From Sabethes cyaneus (taxonomy: Eukaryota; Arthropoda; Insecta; Diptera; Culicidae), in assembly GCF_943734655.1 (NCBI RefSeq), contig NC_071354.1, positions 175,556,411 through 175,620,410 of the forward strand: 64,000 nt of DNA, read 5' to 3'. Every line of letters begins with the position of its first letter. Position 1 is the first letter of the stretch. Position numbers and translations under genes: made by a program. Below, piece by piece: positions 23,262 to 36,189 of this stretch. The notes below the pieces were generated by a model. It had not been told where the DNA came from, did no database searches, and saw only the letters and a program-made list of their open reading frames with translations.

Positions 23262-23440
23262 TATTCGCCATCATTACGAACCATTTCGCCGAATACCATT
23301 TTGCGGAACACCAATTCTCGGTTGACCATAACGCGGAATATAGAGTTTCGCAGAATACCATTTCGCGAAAAACCTTACGCGGGATGTACCATTTCACGGA
23401 AAATCTTTTCGTAGAAAGTACCATGTCGCAGGGGTGACCC
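23262..23440. repeat. ACCATTTCGCGGAA-type short tandem repeat
   Basis: About eight diverged copies of a 20-25-base phrase built on (TA)CCATTTCGCGGAA: CATTACGAACCATTTCGCC, ACCATTTTGCGGAAC, ACCATTTCGCGAAAA, ACCATTTCACGGAAA and others. The minus-strand frame 23257-23442 is a by-product. Confidence 0.75.
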
Positions 23441-23511
23441 AACTGAAGGAAAGTAAGAGGTCAGTAGGCATAAGAAAATAAATAAACGTAGATAGAGGTG
23501 ATCTCTACGGA

Positions 23512-24508
23512 GGGCTGGCCCCCCGCAGTGGCCGGCGCTTCCGACGGCAAGTCGCCAGCAACACTCGCGGCCTGTGGCTGTCTCGTCTATTGATAGTATT
23601 TGGTGGTCTTGTTATTGAATATTGTTTTATGAAAGAGTCTAAAATTTCTCGAGTTCGATTAGTTTTTGAGTTACGCAAAAATTTCTGTTTTATTTGTATG
23701 AAGGTCCTTACCCCCCTGCCACAGGGGTGCGGGGTCTCAAACCATCATGAAAAAAAATCCTGCTTCCAAAACCCACCACATGCCAAATTTGGTTCCATTT
23801 GCTAGATTAGTTCTCTAGTTATGAGGATATTTGTATTAAATTTGTATAGGAGCCCCGCCACTATTGAAGGGGGATGGAGTATAATTCCCCTCCTAAAGAG
23901 GGGAAAGGTCTCATTTCACCATAGAAAAAAATTGCCTATAAAAACACCCACATGCCAAATTTGGTTCCATTTGATTAATTAGTTCCCGAGTTATAAGGAA
24001 ATTTGTATTTTATTTGTCTAGGAGCCCCTCCCCTCCTAAAGTGGGGAGGGGTCCTAATTCATCAAAGAAAAAATTCTTGCCTCCAAAAACCTTCACATGC
24101 CAAATTTGGTTCCATTTGCTTGATTAGTTCTCGAGTTATGAGGAAATTTGTATTTCATTTGTATGGAAGCCCCCCCCCCCTCTTAAAGGGGAGAGGGATC
24201 ATAATTCCCCTTCTAAAGAGGGGAGGGGTCTCTATTCACAATAGAAAAAATTCTTATCTCCAAAAACACCCACTTGTCAAATTTTGTTCCATTTGCTGGA
24301 TTAGTTCTCTAGTTATGCAGAAATTTGTGTTTCATTTGTATGGGAGCCCCTCCTCTTAGTGTGGGGAGGGGTCTCTAACCATCATAAGAACCTTCCCTGG
24401 CCCCAAAAACCCCTACATACAAATTTTCACGCCGATCGGTTCAGTAGTTTTCGATTCTATAAGGAACATGCGGACAGACAGACAGAAATCCATTTTTATA
24501 GGTATAGA
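23512..24508 (-). mobile_element. Helitron-like non-autonomous element, minus strand, 3'-truncated
   Basis: Reading the minus strand, the 5' end is TCTATACCTATAAAAATGG at 24508, preceded by A, as expected for a Helitron start. A GTCTGTCTG phrase and tandem units follow (CAAATTTGGCATGTG and ACTAATCAAGCAAAT motifs), about five in number. The GC-rich segment CCGTCGGAAGCGCCG is shared with the copy at 46089. The CTAG terminus seen there is not present here; similarity stops near 23512. Confidence 0.8.
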
Positions 24509-24509
24509 T

Positions 24510-27500
24510 TGCTTACAATATTTAGCTAGACTTAAATGAATAATAGAATAATACATTACTATCATATGTATAAAAAACATCTGTACAAATTTTACAAAAT
24601 ATCTGTTGTATACTATTTTGAACGTACCTATCTTTTTAGATTGTTTTTTTTTGGAAATTTATAATATTGAATAATATTTCTCATGAAACAAACGATGAAG
24701 TTTCTGTGGCATTTCATTGGCATATCTGTGGTATTCAATGGCGTATCATTGGCTAACGAAGTAATTTTGAACATTTCACCCCTGTTTTCAAATTATGTAA
24801 TTTGCGGTAAAAGTGTTTTGACTTAGTGACCGGAAATAATAGCCTTTGTATGAATGCAAACGAGCTTACATGGTATCATTCGAACTCGTAAATATAATAA
24901 AATATCATAATAAAATTTACATAATTCGCTTATATCAACAAATTGCCCTAATGAAAACAGTCTTGGAAATCAGTGGTGATCAGTAGTGTTAAACCTTGCA
25001 TATCTATTGTGTTTGCGATGCGTGACGTGGCTATGCTCTGTAACCGACCAGAAAGTCTTTTACTTTTTCCTCCGCTCAGTTTCATACCTCACTGACGTTC
25101 AAGAAGTGCGAAGTTAGAATTTGTCCGTATCGTCCGTAGCCCTTAGCGAAGTGGGAATCATCTTCACTTCGTCTTCCAGACTGCCGGAAATGCCGAACTG
25201 AAACCTGGAAAAGCGATTTACTTGAATGACACCAATGAAAGGATGTGTATATCCTAATAGACTACCGGCCATTTGTGCTTTATCGAGCGTGAGAATTGAC
25301 TAGTTCTGGAATGCTGTCGATGCTCGTGCATGTGCGGTATAATAAGATGCTATGAATATGGTTTCATACGTGCAACGGCAGCCCGGGATGGCAACCGGCA
25401 CAGATCAAATAGCAAGGTAGTACAACAGAAGCCAATAACCATTGTTCAATTAGAAAAGTCCAGAAGGATGTATCCTGGAATGGGCGATATTTGTGGAAAT
25501 TGTCATCATAGTAACGTGGTGATTAAAGTCAATTGCCAGGCAAAAATTACTCTCCTGTAGATCCGCAGACGGCAGAAACTTTCCCTACTGGACCGGAACA
25601 TTATCGTCGTAACCCAAAACGATCACCAACTGTTGCGAAAGATTGGAATAACAAAGCAATTTGTTTTCGGTGAAGCAGATAGAGGCAAGTGCCTTCATTG
25701 AATCGCATTATTCAGGACGGTTTGTGTGATATTCGAGGAACGTCGTTCAGAACGTTCAGAAGCAAAAGTATTTCATAAACAGCTTTTCGGAATGTTATTG
25801 TGGAATTTCGATTTACTGCAAGGTTTCATACATCCGATGCTGTTTTTGCTAATTAATATGGTTCATTGGAAGTGCCTTGATATGTTTACATCATGCATCG
25901 ATTGGTTTGTGACTCCAACTGCAATTGATTCGTTAGGAAATCGCCACCACTTGTCCTCAGCTAATCATCAGAGGCAGGTTGGTTATGATGTTTCCATTTG
26001 GAAAATGCAAATTATACAACCACCATACGATGACATGAAACAAACTATTTGCCAGTTTCATTCCAATCATAACGGAACCAGGCACGTACATCTGCAATCA
26101 TAAATATGTCGATTAATTGTATCTATTAGCATATTTCGATGTTTTAAATTCAAACGTCATGGTGTTTACAGCAGACATGCTGAATAGATCGCACGTAAAT
26201 TTCAGCATTTTATTTTCAAATTCAAACATGCATTTGTATTGCATTTCCTCGTTATAGGCAAATAAATTCTGACAGGTCCGTATAAAGAGTGTCAATTACT
26301 GCATAAACCTATTCCCGTTTTGCCTGAGTCCTTCGCACAAAGCAGGAAAAACTGTTCATTTGAGCACATCACGTTTCACCCACTAAATTGTATTTGCAAC
26401 ACATGCAACGAATCCCTGCAGTCCATCTGTTCCGCTCTGGAAAACGGCAAAAATGCAATCCAAACAGCACCCCGGACGTCCTCGTCCGGTCCGGCGGTCC
26501 GGTTTGGTCCAGGTTTTCTGCTGTCATGTTTGTCTGTTTGTATGATTTTCCATAGTACACTGCACTGATTTGATTACCATTCGGAAAACGTACATGCAGC
26601 TGACAAACATCATCACAATTCAGGTGCCAGTAACGGTAAACTGGAAACTTTAGGGGAAGTCGGATATCCGGCGTGATATGCATTTAAATCTGTTTAACTT
26701 AGTGTATGGTTAAATTGTAACAAACATTTTACCCAAAAATTGTGTCATTTTGTGAACTGAAGTAGACAACGTATTCCACACAAATTTTAAGGAGCATCGT
26801 TCAAATTTCTTTACCAAATATATTTAAATTTTAAGACGTAACGTAAAAGTAATTTTGAAATCATTTATTTGCAAACAAAATACAGTTCACAAAATTAGAT
26901 AACATTAAATTGCTGAAATAGAAACGGCATTAAAAATGTTAGTTTTAATTAAAATTAATGTTCATAAAGAATTCAAAGTTCAGGGTCTACTTGTTTGATC
27001 AAAATAAGATGTTGGGCAAAGTTATTCATGTAACAGTAAACTTTAGGAAGAATTGAAATGCACATCACAAATATGAAAACTGCAAAATATCTAATTGAAA
27101 ATTTAATGTTTACCCGATGGAACCTCGTTGTATAACCTCATATGCCGTTTAATGATAATAATGTTCTGCCGCATTTACCAGTCTCAACTATTCGAGAAAC
27201 GAGGCGGTTGTTTTTTGTTCAACCAATATCATACCCCTAGAACTGCCGAGAAGTTTCAACATTACATTCGGGTGTTTAACAATAATCGTTTACTAAATTG
27301 GGAATTGATGTTTGTAGAAATATTTTTGGATATTCGGTAGGACCCCGCACACCCGTGCTTCACCTATGAATGTAATCCACTGGCTACCAGCATATAAGAT
27401 GTGGATGTTTGCCAAACGTACATCAGTCGAACATAATAAAAATTGGAAATAAGCTTAAAATACTGGTTATGCTAGGCGAGAATTAATGTATCCACGCAGA

Positions 27501-27779
27501 TTGTTTAAAATGCATTCAATAATGTGTATCTTCTACATAAATCATTAAAAAAAGTCCTGAGCCAAATTTCGAACTGTCAGTTTTAAACAGGCTTATTTGT
27601 TCTCAATTTCCCATTTCAAATACTGAAAACAAAGACACGGTTTAGTTTACATACTCCTCTTTTGCGGAGCTACATAATTTTGGTACTTCTAGTTGCAGAA
27701 ACTTATATATAACCAGAACTAGTCACATAATCAGTTCCCACAACAACTCCATAACAAATTTATTAATATGGCTACTGGT
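24510..27779. other. Anonymous DNA, no gene recognised
   Basis: No repeat family or coding domain is recognised. Adjacent + frames at 25330-25560 and 25726-26103 are moderately long, but they are interrupted and lack any motif I know. Intronic or intergenic sequence is the simplest reading. Confidence 0.4.
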
Positions 27780-28196
27780 CCATGTCCGCCGGTTCGGTAG
27801 AAAAACGCGATGTAGTCAGAAATTTCCACTGCCGATGGTTACCCGCCATGGCAGGTTCTAGTCAACAGCCCGGATATCGTTGGCTAAGTCTAGGTCTGCC
27901 TTTTCTACGCTGTCCTTGCGGATTCCAATCGAGTGCTTCTCTGCAGATCTCGTTCGCTCTTTTCCTCAAGTTGTGTTCGATCCAATTCCACTTACGTTCA
28001 GGAATTTCTGTTGCTATCGGCCGTTGATGACATCGACGATGGAGTTCCTCGTTGGAAATCCCGTTGTCAGGCCGCAAGGCATGCATTACAACGCTTATTA
28101 TAATGGCTGCCACAAGGCAGCGATTAATAAATATTTAAAGTGTATGCGTATGCACCACGTTTCGGAGGCGTATGGTAAAACAGATTGAATGTTTAA

Positions 28197-28963
28197 CGGG
28201 AAACCGAAAGTGGCTCAAAGATGGCTGGGTAAATGGCTACCATTCGAAGCATGTATTGTTTTGCGCCTTAAAAATGCATCTGTATTGGCAGAGCACGCTT
28301 TCGCCACGTAATCAGTGGTTCCAGCGCTGTTATAATTTCCTAAAACTTGTAATTCAATTTATCGAGCTGCTATGTATCAATAAACGCTCAGCAAAACATA
28401 ATTGCTATTGGAAAATGAATTTTACTGATCATATCGATCATTACGTGTTCATAAAAGCGACCAATGTATAATTTGGAATTAGTTAATAGATATTTGGTTG
28501 CGCACATATTTCGTTGAACTAGCGATTTCCGAAAAAGCAGCAACACAGTATCAAACTTTCGTCACATCAATGAGCTTTTAAAGAGCTTTCAACTTTCGCC
28601 GCATCAATGAGCTTAGAGTGAAATAAACAAACAAAACGCAAAAGCAGGAACCAAAAACGCAATCCGATGCAAGCGGATTAATTAAACATCCTAGTGATCC
28701 TACGCATTATTCAGTTGCTGCTGTTAATTTTGATTGAATCGGAATGCCTTGATAAAGAAAACAAACCCTTTTTCGGGATGTTTGTAGTCAGTGCGGTTGG
28801 CTGCGGATCAGCTGTTTATGTTTGCAAGCTCCGCTATTTGACATGTATTACCAATACTAATGCAATATTCAAATAAACGTTTAGGTTTTTAACGAACACA
28901 TGAGATGTACAGTACAGTGTTTGTCGCACTAACACAATAACGTTAGCCACTTTCGGTTCCACC
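28197..28963. mobile_element. Candidate TTAA-flanked inverted-repeat element in the LINE
   Basis: The ends share the inverted repeat AACCGAAAGTGGCT (28202-28215 and 28945-28958) and are flanked by TTAA at 28193-28196 and 28964-28967. The insertion falls where related LINE copies read continuously from RTKTRI to YACETW. TTAA targets are used by piggyBac-like elements, but the termini do not match classical piggyBac ends. Interior frames show no recognisable transposase. Confidence 0.6.
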
Positions 28964-29402
28964 TTAAGTGTAAAATTCGGGTTTTCGTACGTAGAATGAT
29001 CTGGTTCGAGCACCAGCTGTTACATAGACCTGCAAAGGCACCTCTCGCTTTCCCGATTCGTGTGGCTGTATCAGTATTGGTACCACTATCGAGCGTTGCC
29101 TGGCTACCAAAATAATGAAAGTCTTCCACCTGCTCAACTTGTTGTCCCGCTATTGTGTAGTTGGTGGGATCGTCAGTGTTCATTACCGTAGACTTAGTTT
29201 TTGCTACATTAATTGTAAGACCTGCTGCCTGGGAGCTCTTGGTTAGGTCATCTAACTTGCTCTGCATATTGTTTCGGCGTCGTGCGAGCAATACAATGTC
29301 GTCGGCTAGGTCGAGGTCATCTAGCTGCTCCATCGTTGGAGGATTCCAAGGCAATACTCGATTTGGTCTACCGTCAATCGCTCCAGCTAATATCTCATCC
29401 AT
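28929..29402 (-). pseudogene. RTE-like reverse-transcriptase fragment, open for 157 codons
   Basis: Contains MDEILAGAIDGR, MEQLDDLDLADDIVLLARR with the catalytic ADD, the QAAGLTINVAKTKS strand and the downstream GSQATLDSGTNTDTATRIGKARGAF region. It runs into the TTAA element after RTKTRILHL. Palm motif C is intact, but fingers and most of the thumb are missing, so it is a dead fragment. The native similarity ends near 28968; the last codons belong to the insertion. Confidence 0.85.
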
Positions 29403-30339
29403 AACGTTTCTCCATGTTTCTCAGCAGCAGCGGTGTTGGCGATGTTTCCTTTTTCAGCTAGGGAGTTAGTCCAGGCTGTCTTGTCCCGCCTACAAGCTTG
29501 TTAAACAATCCTCTCTAGTTCGGCGTATCGTTGACAAGCGGGTATCTTAACCGCTCTGGTTCGCACTAGCTCATTGCCGGCTTTCGCCTCTCTCCGCTCG
29601 CCGATCATCGAAGTTTCATCTGAAATCCATTCTCTCCGCCACTGCTGTGTACTTTGCCAGGGTTTTTGTTACTGGTCGTGGTCTTCGACGGTTCCACCAG
29701 ATGGCAACTCCGAGGCTCGAGATTCAAGTTGTTCGACAATGACTGTTTTCACCTTTCGGTGGACGTCGTTACGACTCCCAACTTTCTCTTCCCTTCGGAG
29801 GACATGTGCAAGTGTATCTCAGCGGTAACAAGATGATGGTCGGATATAGTATCGGCACTGTGCTTGTTGCGGATATCAAAAAGGCTCTTTCTCCACTTTC
29901 GGCTGGTCCAGAGGTGGTCGATTAGGTTTTCTGTTCGGCCGTCGCGGAAAATCCACGTGACTTCATGAGAGCTGCAGCACTTCGCAATTACACTAATCCC
30001 CGCGATTCCCTGACAAAGCGGGAGTACGCCTCTTGTCAGCAATAACTACAAGAAGTACAACCAATTTATTGATTCTAAACACGGCTTTTAAATTAAAAAA
30101 AAAACGATTAACAAAATAAAGCAAATTGCCGTGGAATAACGTCCCTTTGAGTGAGCTCAAAACTGTATAAAATGGTGGAAATTGGTGGAGTTCTATTCCG
30201 AGAAGCCAGAGCTTACGCCTCAATGTATCAACATGGCCTTGGTGCCTTTCCCAACATAATTGATTGACTGAAATCATATCTTATATGCCGCATCTTATCT
30301 ATAAAAATAGGTGGTCATGAATCATAATGCTTTACGAAC

Positions 30340-30545
30340 TTCTCGGGGTAATTCTCGGGGAGTATTCTGAGACCATTTCTTTTTTTTTATTGTTTTGCAA
30401 CGCTTGTAAAGTTATACTGCCAGACCGATATTTAATTTATTCCGACGATTTAAGGCTTTTCCTTGTTGTACGTTCGACAGCTGATTGCATCGAACTGCAG
30501 CGAGATCTGAATGACCTTAGCGATTTGTATACTCATAATTAGCTT
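30340..30545 (+). pseudogene. Jockey-like reverse-transcriptase fragment
   Basis: ACKVILPDRYLIYSDDLRLFL followed by STADCIELQRDLNDL aligns with HACKLLYADDLKMFI and STEDCQELQRLVKLFE in the ORF at 54977. The catalytic box reads YSDD instead of YADD. Only about 60 codons are recognisable. Confidence 0.7.
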
Positions 30546-30627
30546 ATCTGGAGTGGGTCCAAATGTCTGTGATCTTTTTTTGACGCAAATCGACAGTCAC
30601 AAGCCACAGCGGCGACAAAAAGTCTGA

Positions 30628-30676
30628 CCGGCATTAGCATAGGCATAAGCATAAGCATAAGCATAAGCATAGGATA
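30628..30676. repeat. GCATAA hexanucleotide microsatellite
   Basis: About eight units of GCATAA or GCATAG, slightly imperfect at both ends. Confidence 0.9.
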
Positions 30677-30905
30677 CCGCCCGTGTGCTGCTACTCCGTT
30701 ATTGACCAGGACCGATGAAAATTGCAAAATGATGGCTGAAAAAAGCATACTTGGGACAGCACGCTATTCCTCATTGTGCAACCTTATCAGGTCCCTGCAT
30801 GCTGATCAATACCGACGCCGGCCACGTCCGAATGCGGGTCCTGGTGGGATGGGAAGGAATGTTAGTCTAATACTTGTTGCTACTAAAGACCAGGGAATCC
30901 TCTGA

Positions 30906-31849
30906 ATCTTCACAAGTATTTCGAGAAAGGAATTGTTGTTAGTAGATGGGGGGAGCTAGATGGATAATGTAAGCATGTGAGCACCAGTTATATGAGACTA
31001 ACCTGAATATTCGAAAATTTTCTTGTAAAGCCAGTAATTACGAAAATTAAGATATAAAAAATACCTTTTAAACAAATTTAATATAATGCCAATGGTGCTC
31101 ATATACAACCATAATTTAATTTATATCGAAAAATACTTTGTACATGCTAGATTTACGGCTCGAAAACTACGTGACAACTTGAACTTATTATACCTGAAAA
31201 TAAAAATCAGGGATAATGAAACGAGCCAATATAGTTCCTAAGTTGATAAGCATTTCCTCTTGCCAACGCTAATATGCAGAGATATAGCGCCGCTTTCGAC
31301 AAAAAGTCTGACCGGAATTCAAGCGAAACCCTATTCTCTTCGTTCGAGGTATCGTAGACAAGCTACAGCCAGGAGTGTCGTCCATAACTGTTGAGCAAAA
31401 AAAAAAAAAGAAGCCGGACTATCGACTCATACGAATATACCCAGCTAGCATTTTTGAATGTATATGAAAGTTAAAAATCAGCGTAATCGTATTTGATGCG
31501 CAAAATTGGCACATTAGTGGTATTCTGGAGGCGATATGGGGAATAAACATGCGCATTTCATCGATATAAGTAATTATATACGGCAATATCCGATTAAGCC
31601 CGACCCGCTCTCTACTGCCATACGATTCTGTGCTGAATATCGTATGTATGTCAGCTATTATCATTATATACGACTAAAAATCAACTTGGGCGGACTGTAT
31701 TAAGCTTCAGTTACGATTCCGAATTTGTTAAGGGTTATTTACGATAATTTTCGGTTATTTATTTATTGATTCTTTGTCTTCGAAAATACTCGTACAGACT
31801 GTTGCTTAAGTTAAATTCTTAATTTTATTTACAAAATCGTTCGTACTAA
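30906..31849. other. Anonymous AT-rich DNA
   Basis: No gene or known repeat is recognised. An A-rich run occurs near 31396. A short phrase 'GACAAAAAGTCTGACCGG' at about 31296 repeats one near 30616. Confidence 0.4.
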
Positions 31850-33250
31850 TATGAAAGTCAAACTGATCGTAGACAACGTTAAAAGCACGAATGCAGGCAC
31901 TGAATCAGTTACTGTACCCATAGTTTGTGGCAACATAGAGTGGCAACAGAAGTGCATCATGAGTTCGGAGAATGCGAGCTGGAGCATTTATATTTATGCT
32001 GCGGTTTGTGAGAACGTCAAAGATAAACACTCGTTGCCATCTTAGGCATCTAGCGGAAAGTGTTTCCAGGCCAACCAGTAAACAGTGTGAGGTATATGGA
32101 GGCAACTCTGTAGGGTTAGTCCAGGGGAGTTGACGAAGGGCAAACCATATAAAATGTTTTTGGAATCGTTCTAATTTGAGGGTGTGCGACACGTGATAAG
32201 GTGCCCATACTAGTGCTGCATACTCAAGTATACTCCGTACAATGAGCAATACAGTGACTTAAGAGCATATACGTCTGTAATAAATGCTGTATGGCGGCGA
32301 ACGGCACCCAGAACAGAAAAAGTTTTGGCAGCAGTTAATGTTACATGGTCATTGAATCGCAGTTTGTTATCTAAAATCACACCTAAGTCACGTATGGAGT
32401 TTACTCGCTCAAGGACGGCCGAGCCAATCTTCTATGGAAACTCAGTAGTAGTTAGGCAGTGAGTAAAAGATATTACCTTACATTTCTTGATGCTTACAGC
32501 CATACCGTTTTCGTTACGCCACAACAAGAGTTGATCGATGTCACTTTGCAAGGCGGCGCAGTCTTGGCCGGATGATATCACCCGAAAGATTTTGAGGTCG
32601 TCTTCGAAGAATGATTTTCCGGATGATATCCGATATGCGAGGTTCTCGTTTACGTACAGAATAAAAATAAGCGGGCCCAGCACACTACCTTGAGGAACTC
32701 CTGAAGTGACGTTGATTGTTGTTGAGGTTTCATGGTCAACCTGTACAAAAGCTTTTAGTCCGGTGAGGTATGATTCCAGCCACTCAACTATCCAACTCAG
32801 TTATCCAACTCGTGATCAACGAGTTGAATGCTTCCTGATTTGTGAATTGAGACCATTTTAGCAGTCTTCCAAATGGACGGGAACGTACGGTCAGCAAGGG
32901 AACGATTGAAAATCACAGATATCAGGGCAGCCAGTTCTTGCGCACAGTTCTTGGCGATAAATGGCGTCAATCCATCCGTCCAGGGCATTTTGTTACATCT
33001 AAATCGTTCAGCACTTCAAGTACATCCCTATCCGAGACCTGCTGCGGAAACCGATTCTATCAGCACTACTTCTCGTTCCGTTGACACATTCGTGGGTAAG
33101 TATCCGTTAATATCGTCCTCAAAGTGCCAGCGAAGGTAATGGAAGTTGTAGTCACGTAATGCTACAAGAATATCACAAGCCGACAGTTTGTTACATATTG
33201 ATATACGATTTGGTGCTAGCTGGGTAGTGATTCTACATCTCGACAATCAA
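31850..33250 (-). pseudogene. Jockey-like LINE reverse transcriptase, broken
   Basis: Reading right to left: a linker with YLRWHFEDDINGYLP, then FIAKNCAQELAALISVIFNRSL and TFPSIWKTAKMVSIHKSGS (RT fingers), LGPLIFILYVNE (motif B region), FFEDDLKIF replacing YADDLKIF, NENGMAVSIKKCKVISFTH, and a C-terminal SILEYAALVWAPY and ALRQLPWTNPTELPPYTSHC. It parallels the ORF at 54977-56911 throughout. Stops and frameshifts separate the pieces, and the catalytic Ala-Asp pair is altered. Confidence 0.82.
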
Positions 33251-33488
33251 AACGACGGCAAATCAATATAGTTAAGCACGATCCCGGAAGGTACACGACG
33301 ATACTGACGAAGCTCGAATGCGTTGTAACGTAGCGAAGACGAAATCTACATCCTGGTAGACTTCAAACAGATTCCAGTACAGAAATTCTATAGCACATCT
33401 TGAAAGAGGAAAGTAGCAGACATTTTCAAGAATATGAAACTCTCGAAATTCAATAATAAATATCTGGCAGGCGTTTGGCAGGCTATTT
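33251..33488. other. Spacer, nothing recognised
   Basis: Sequence between the LINE relic and the inverted-repeat element; no motif recognised. Confidence 0.4.
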
Positions 33489-33994
33489 GAGTAATTCTCG
33501 TGGAAACGGGGCCTTTACTGACACGAGGTCTTCAAATATTGGAACTTTCGCACTGGTTGGAAAAGGTTAAAAAACGAAAATTACACTTTTAATATCTTGA
33601 AACAGTGAACCCCTCGTACGCCGAAGGGTTCAACCGTTTCAAAAAATTGAGTTTGAAGCATACCTTGAGATTTATATCATGTGATATTTCATAAATTTGC
33701 AGTGAAACAACTAACAAATTGCCCGGTTCTATAAAGAAGAAGAACTGGGCTTTCACATGGAGTAAATCTTGGATTTCGTCGCCATATTGGATTTTATCAA
33801 TAAATTGCCGTTTTCGTCATGAGACCCCCAACCGATTTTCGTTTCAAGATCACCATTGGAATGCTGGGAAAAAACGCTACAAGAAACATTCATAAAATTC
33901 TCATTTTTTAACCATTTTCAACCAACTAAGTGCAAAAGTTGCAATATTTGAAGTTCTCGTGTCAGTAAAGGCCCCGTTTCAACGAGAATTACTC
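33489..33994. mobile_element. 506-bp element with 53-bp terminal inverted repeats
   Basis: The arms 33489-33541 and 33942-33994 are near-perfect inverted repeats starting GAGTAATTCTCGTNGAAACG. The interior is non-coding. A second, degraded copy lies at 5734-6300. I could not identify a convincing target duplication, so the superfamily is undetermined. Confidence 0.85.
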
Positions 33995-35500
33995 ATTCAT
34001 CAAATTTTAAAACAATTTTGGAATAATCGAACTTTTTTTCCAACACATATACCTTGCTACCTATTAAAAACAAACTTTAGAAAGATAAACTCTTCAAACC
34101 CCCAAACGAAACAATAAATCTTCATCTTTAGAGCTTAGAAGTCACCAGCAGGACTGAGCTAATAAATTCGCTAAACGTCTGTTTTTCAGCTCCCCATCAC
34201 GGTACTGTTCGTTTGGGAAAATCCCATGTGTAACACATTCCACTCGCTATAACGACTAGCTAACCTGGCATCCATCGCGTGTAACCTTCTTCATCATGCA
34301 ACGCGGTCTCATTCGCTCACTCGAAAGCAAAAATCGTAAAAATTGCAATTATCCATCTGTTTCTTTTTAACGGAAAGTTTTTGAATGTGTATCGGAAATA
34401 AAAAATTACCTAGTCTAATTATACAACTTTTGTCTAGCTACTTAAATATTGATTTGTTTTGGGCAGTTAAAACACTAAATTGTGTCTTTTCTATGATTCA
34501 GTTTTGCGCATTTTAATACATGTCTCCAAGCTGTTAAACTGAACGTTTAATTGGCCGATTAATTTGATGAATTTGATTTTCTAAATGGAACTTGTTTTGA
34601 AATGTTTCATTCCTATGTTTATTGCTATTAATTTTAAAGCCTTTCAAATTATTTTTTGCGCTGTCTTTGCATCTATGAGATACGCCTTTACAACACCACC
34701 GCACCGACTAGTTGGTTGTCGTAAATGAGAAGACATTTACCGTGGAAATTTATGAACTCATCCGGTCAAAACGTGGAGTCCCTCGAGATGCACCGTACTG
34801 TAAACTTGTGCTGCACAGCAGCGGCTCGTCAGTTGCTGCCTAGGACGTTGAAGACCGACAGTGGATGGTTCTCCTTAAATTAGCTTGACTTACTTGACTG
34901 TTCCTTGCTACTGTCTGTCTATTGCAAATATGCGCAGTTTCGCCCAGAAGCGGACAGACATAATCGGGAATTTTACGGTAACAACTGACGTTGACTGGAA
35001 TGCCGGGAAGAACTCGGGCCTGCCGCTGCTGCTGTTGCTGCTCCAGGTAAGAAGTAATTTGTGACCAAGTTGTAGTTAGTAGCAACGTCGAATGGTGCCA
35101 TAAATTCTTGCTGGTGCATTACTCTAATATTTGCCACATAAATGCGGTGCGAAGCTCGCATTCCTGTGAGTGAAGCTTGCATGCGCTGAGCAAGCCGCCA
35201 GAGTCTATGAACTTGGATGACATAAAATGACTGTTCATTATCCGTAATAAGCTAGGTTGTCTTTAAATGACGTGCTTTAAAATATTGTGCTGAGAAACAA
35301 TTGCTGTCACTAAATGGTTGCCGTTTGGAAGCAATGGAATTTTGTTATTTCTGTTATGAAATTTTATTAAGTTTACCGGCATAGAACAACAAACCCTAGT
35401 ATAGTTAACTGGTATTCCAAAAATTAATTTTTTCTAGCAGTAAAAAATCATTGATAATACAGTTAGCCCTTGAAATGTAATAAATTAAACCTAATACGCA
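33995..35500. other. Anonymous DNA with a short CAG/CTG tract
   Basis: No gene recognised. A (CTG)n-like tract near 35020-35045 gives the minus-strand frame 34840-35085 a short glutamine run; nothing else supports coding. Confidence 0.4.
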
Positions 35501-35501
35501 G

Positions 35502-35960
35502 TCAATCCCCAGTTTGCCTAGCGCTCTCCAGATTGCCTAGCATGTAACACCATGCATAGAAGTCGAGAGGATTCAAATCCGGCGAAGATACTGGCCACTT
35601 TATCGAAGAAATAAAATCCGAAAAATTGTCCCCACACCAAGTATATGTAGGTTTCGCCTGGTGAGACGGTGCTGAATCTTGTTGGAAGCAGTATGGTGCA
35701 TTCTTGTAGTGTTTTTTTTTCACGATGGGAAGCAAATGGTTCTTCAAAACATTATCGATGTAATATTTAGTGTTGATTTTAACACCAGGTCCAATGAACA
35801 GCAATGGAACCTTCAAATATTTGGTTTTCCCATACCATCACCCTGGAAACATTCTGGAACCTGGAAAGATGAATCTTGTGTTTATTCTGAGTTGTTTCAC
35901 TTTATTTAAAATATTATATGGTCAAAAAATTTTCAAAGGCAGACTTATTTCAAGTTCCAT
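35502..35960 (-). pseudogene. maT-like (DD37D) mariner transposase fragment
   Basis: Minus-strand frame with KVPLLFIGPGVKINTKYY, then FQQDSAPSHQAK carrying the second catalytic Asp, and WPVSSPDLNPLDF carrying the third. The spacing from QQD to the Asp of NPLD is 37 residues, matching the ITmD37D/maT group of mariner-like transposases. Upstream residues GSRMFPG then WYGKTKY correspond to the region before PLLFI, with a stop between. The N-terminal helix-turn-helix and first catalytic Asp are not found. Confidence 0.8.
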
Positions 35961-36189
35961 TTTTGCGTCAATGATTACCTCGACTCTTATATGAATGAAA
36001 CTTCAAATCAAACTTGCCAGCTGCATTGACATAACGAAAAATATGCAGACACATTTGTGATTAACCCGTTTTTAATTAAACACTTCCAAGGTCAGTTATT
36101 ACTACTCACCCTGTAGTACTTTTTTTAATTAAATAATTTCATGTGCATTTGCGATTTGACTTAGATAAACTAACGATGCTTACTCTCGA

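Larger units (their letters stand above)
27780..30050 (-). mobile_element. RTE-like retrotransposon remnant, minus strand
   Basis: From right to left: endonuclease end (GRTENLIDHLWTSRKWRKSLFDIRNKHSAD, SDHHLVTAEIHL, 30042-29749), a deleted middle, RT palm (29402-28940) and C-terminus (GISNEELHRRCHQRPIATEI, LDWNPQGQRRKGRPR, 28113-27780). It belongs to the same family as 12290-15635. A TTAA-flanked insertion at 28197-28963 separates the RT from the C-terminus. Confidence 0.83.
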
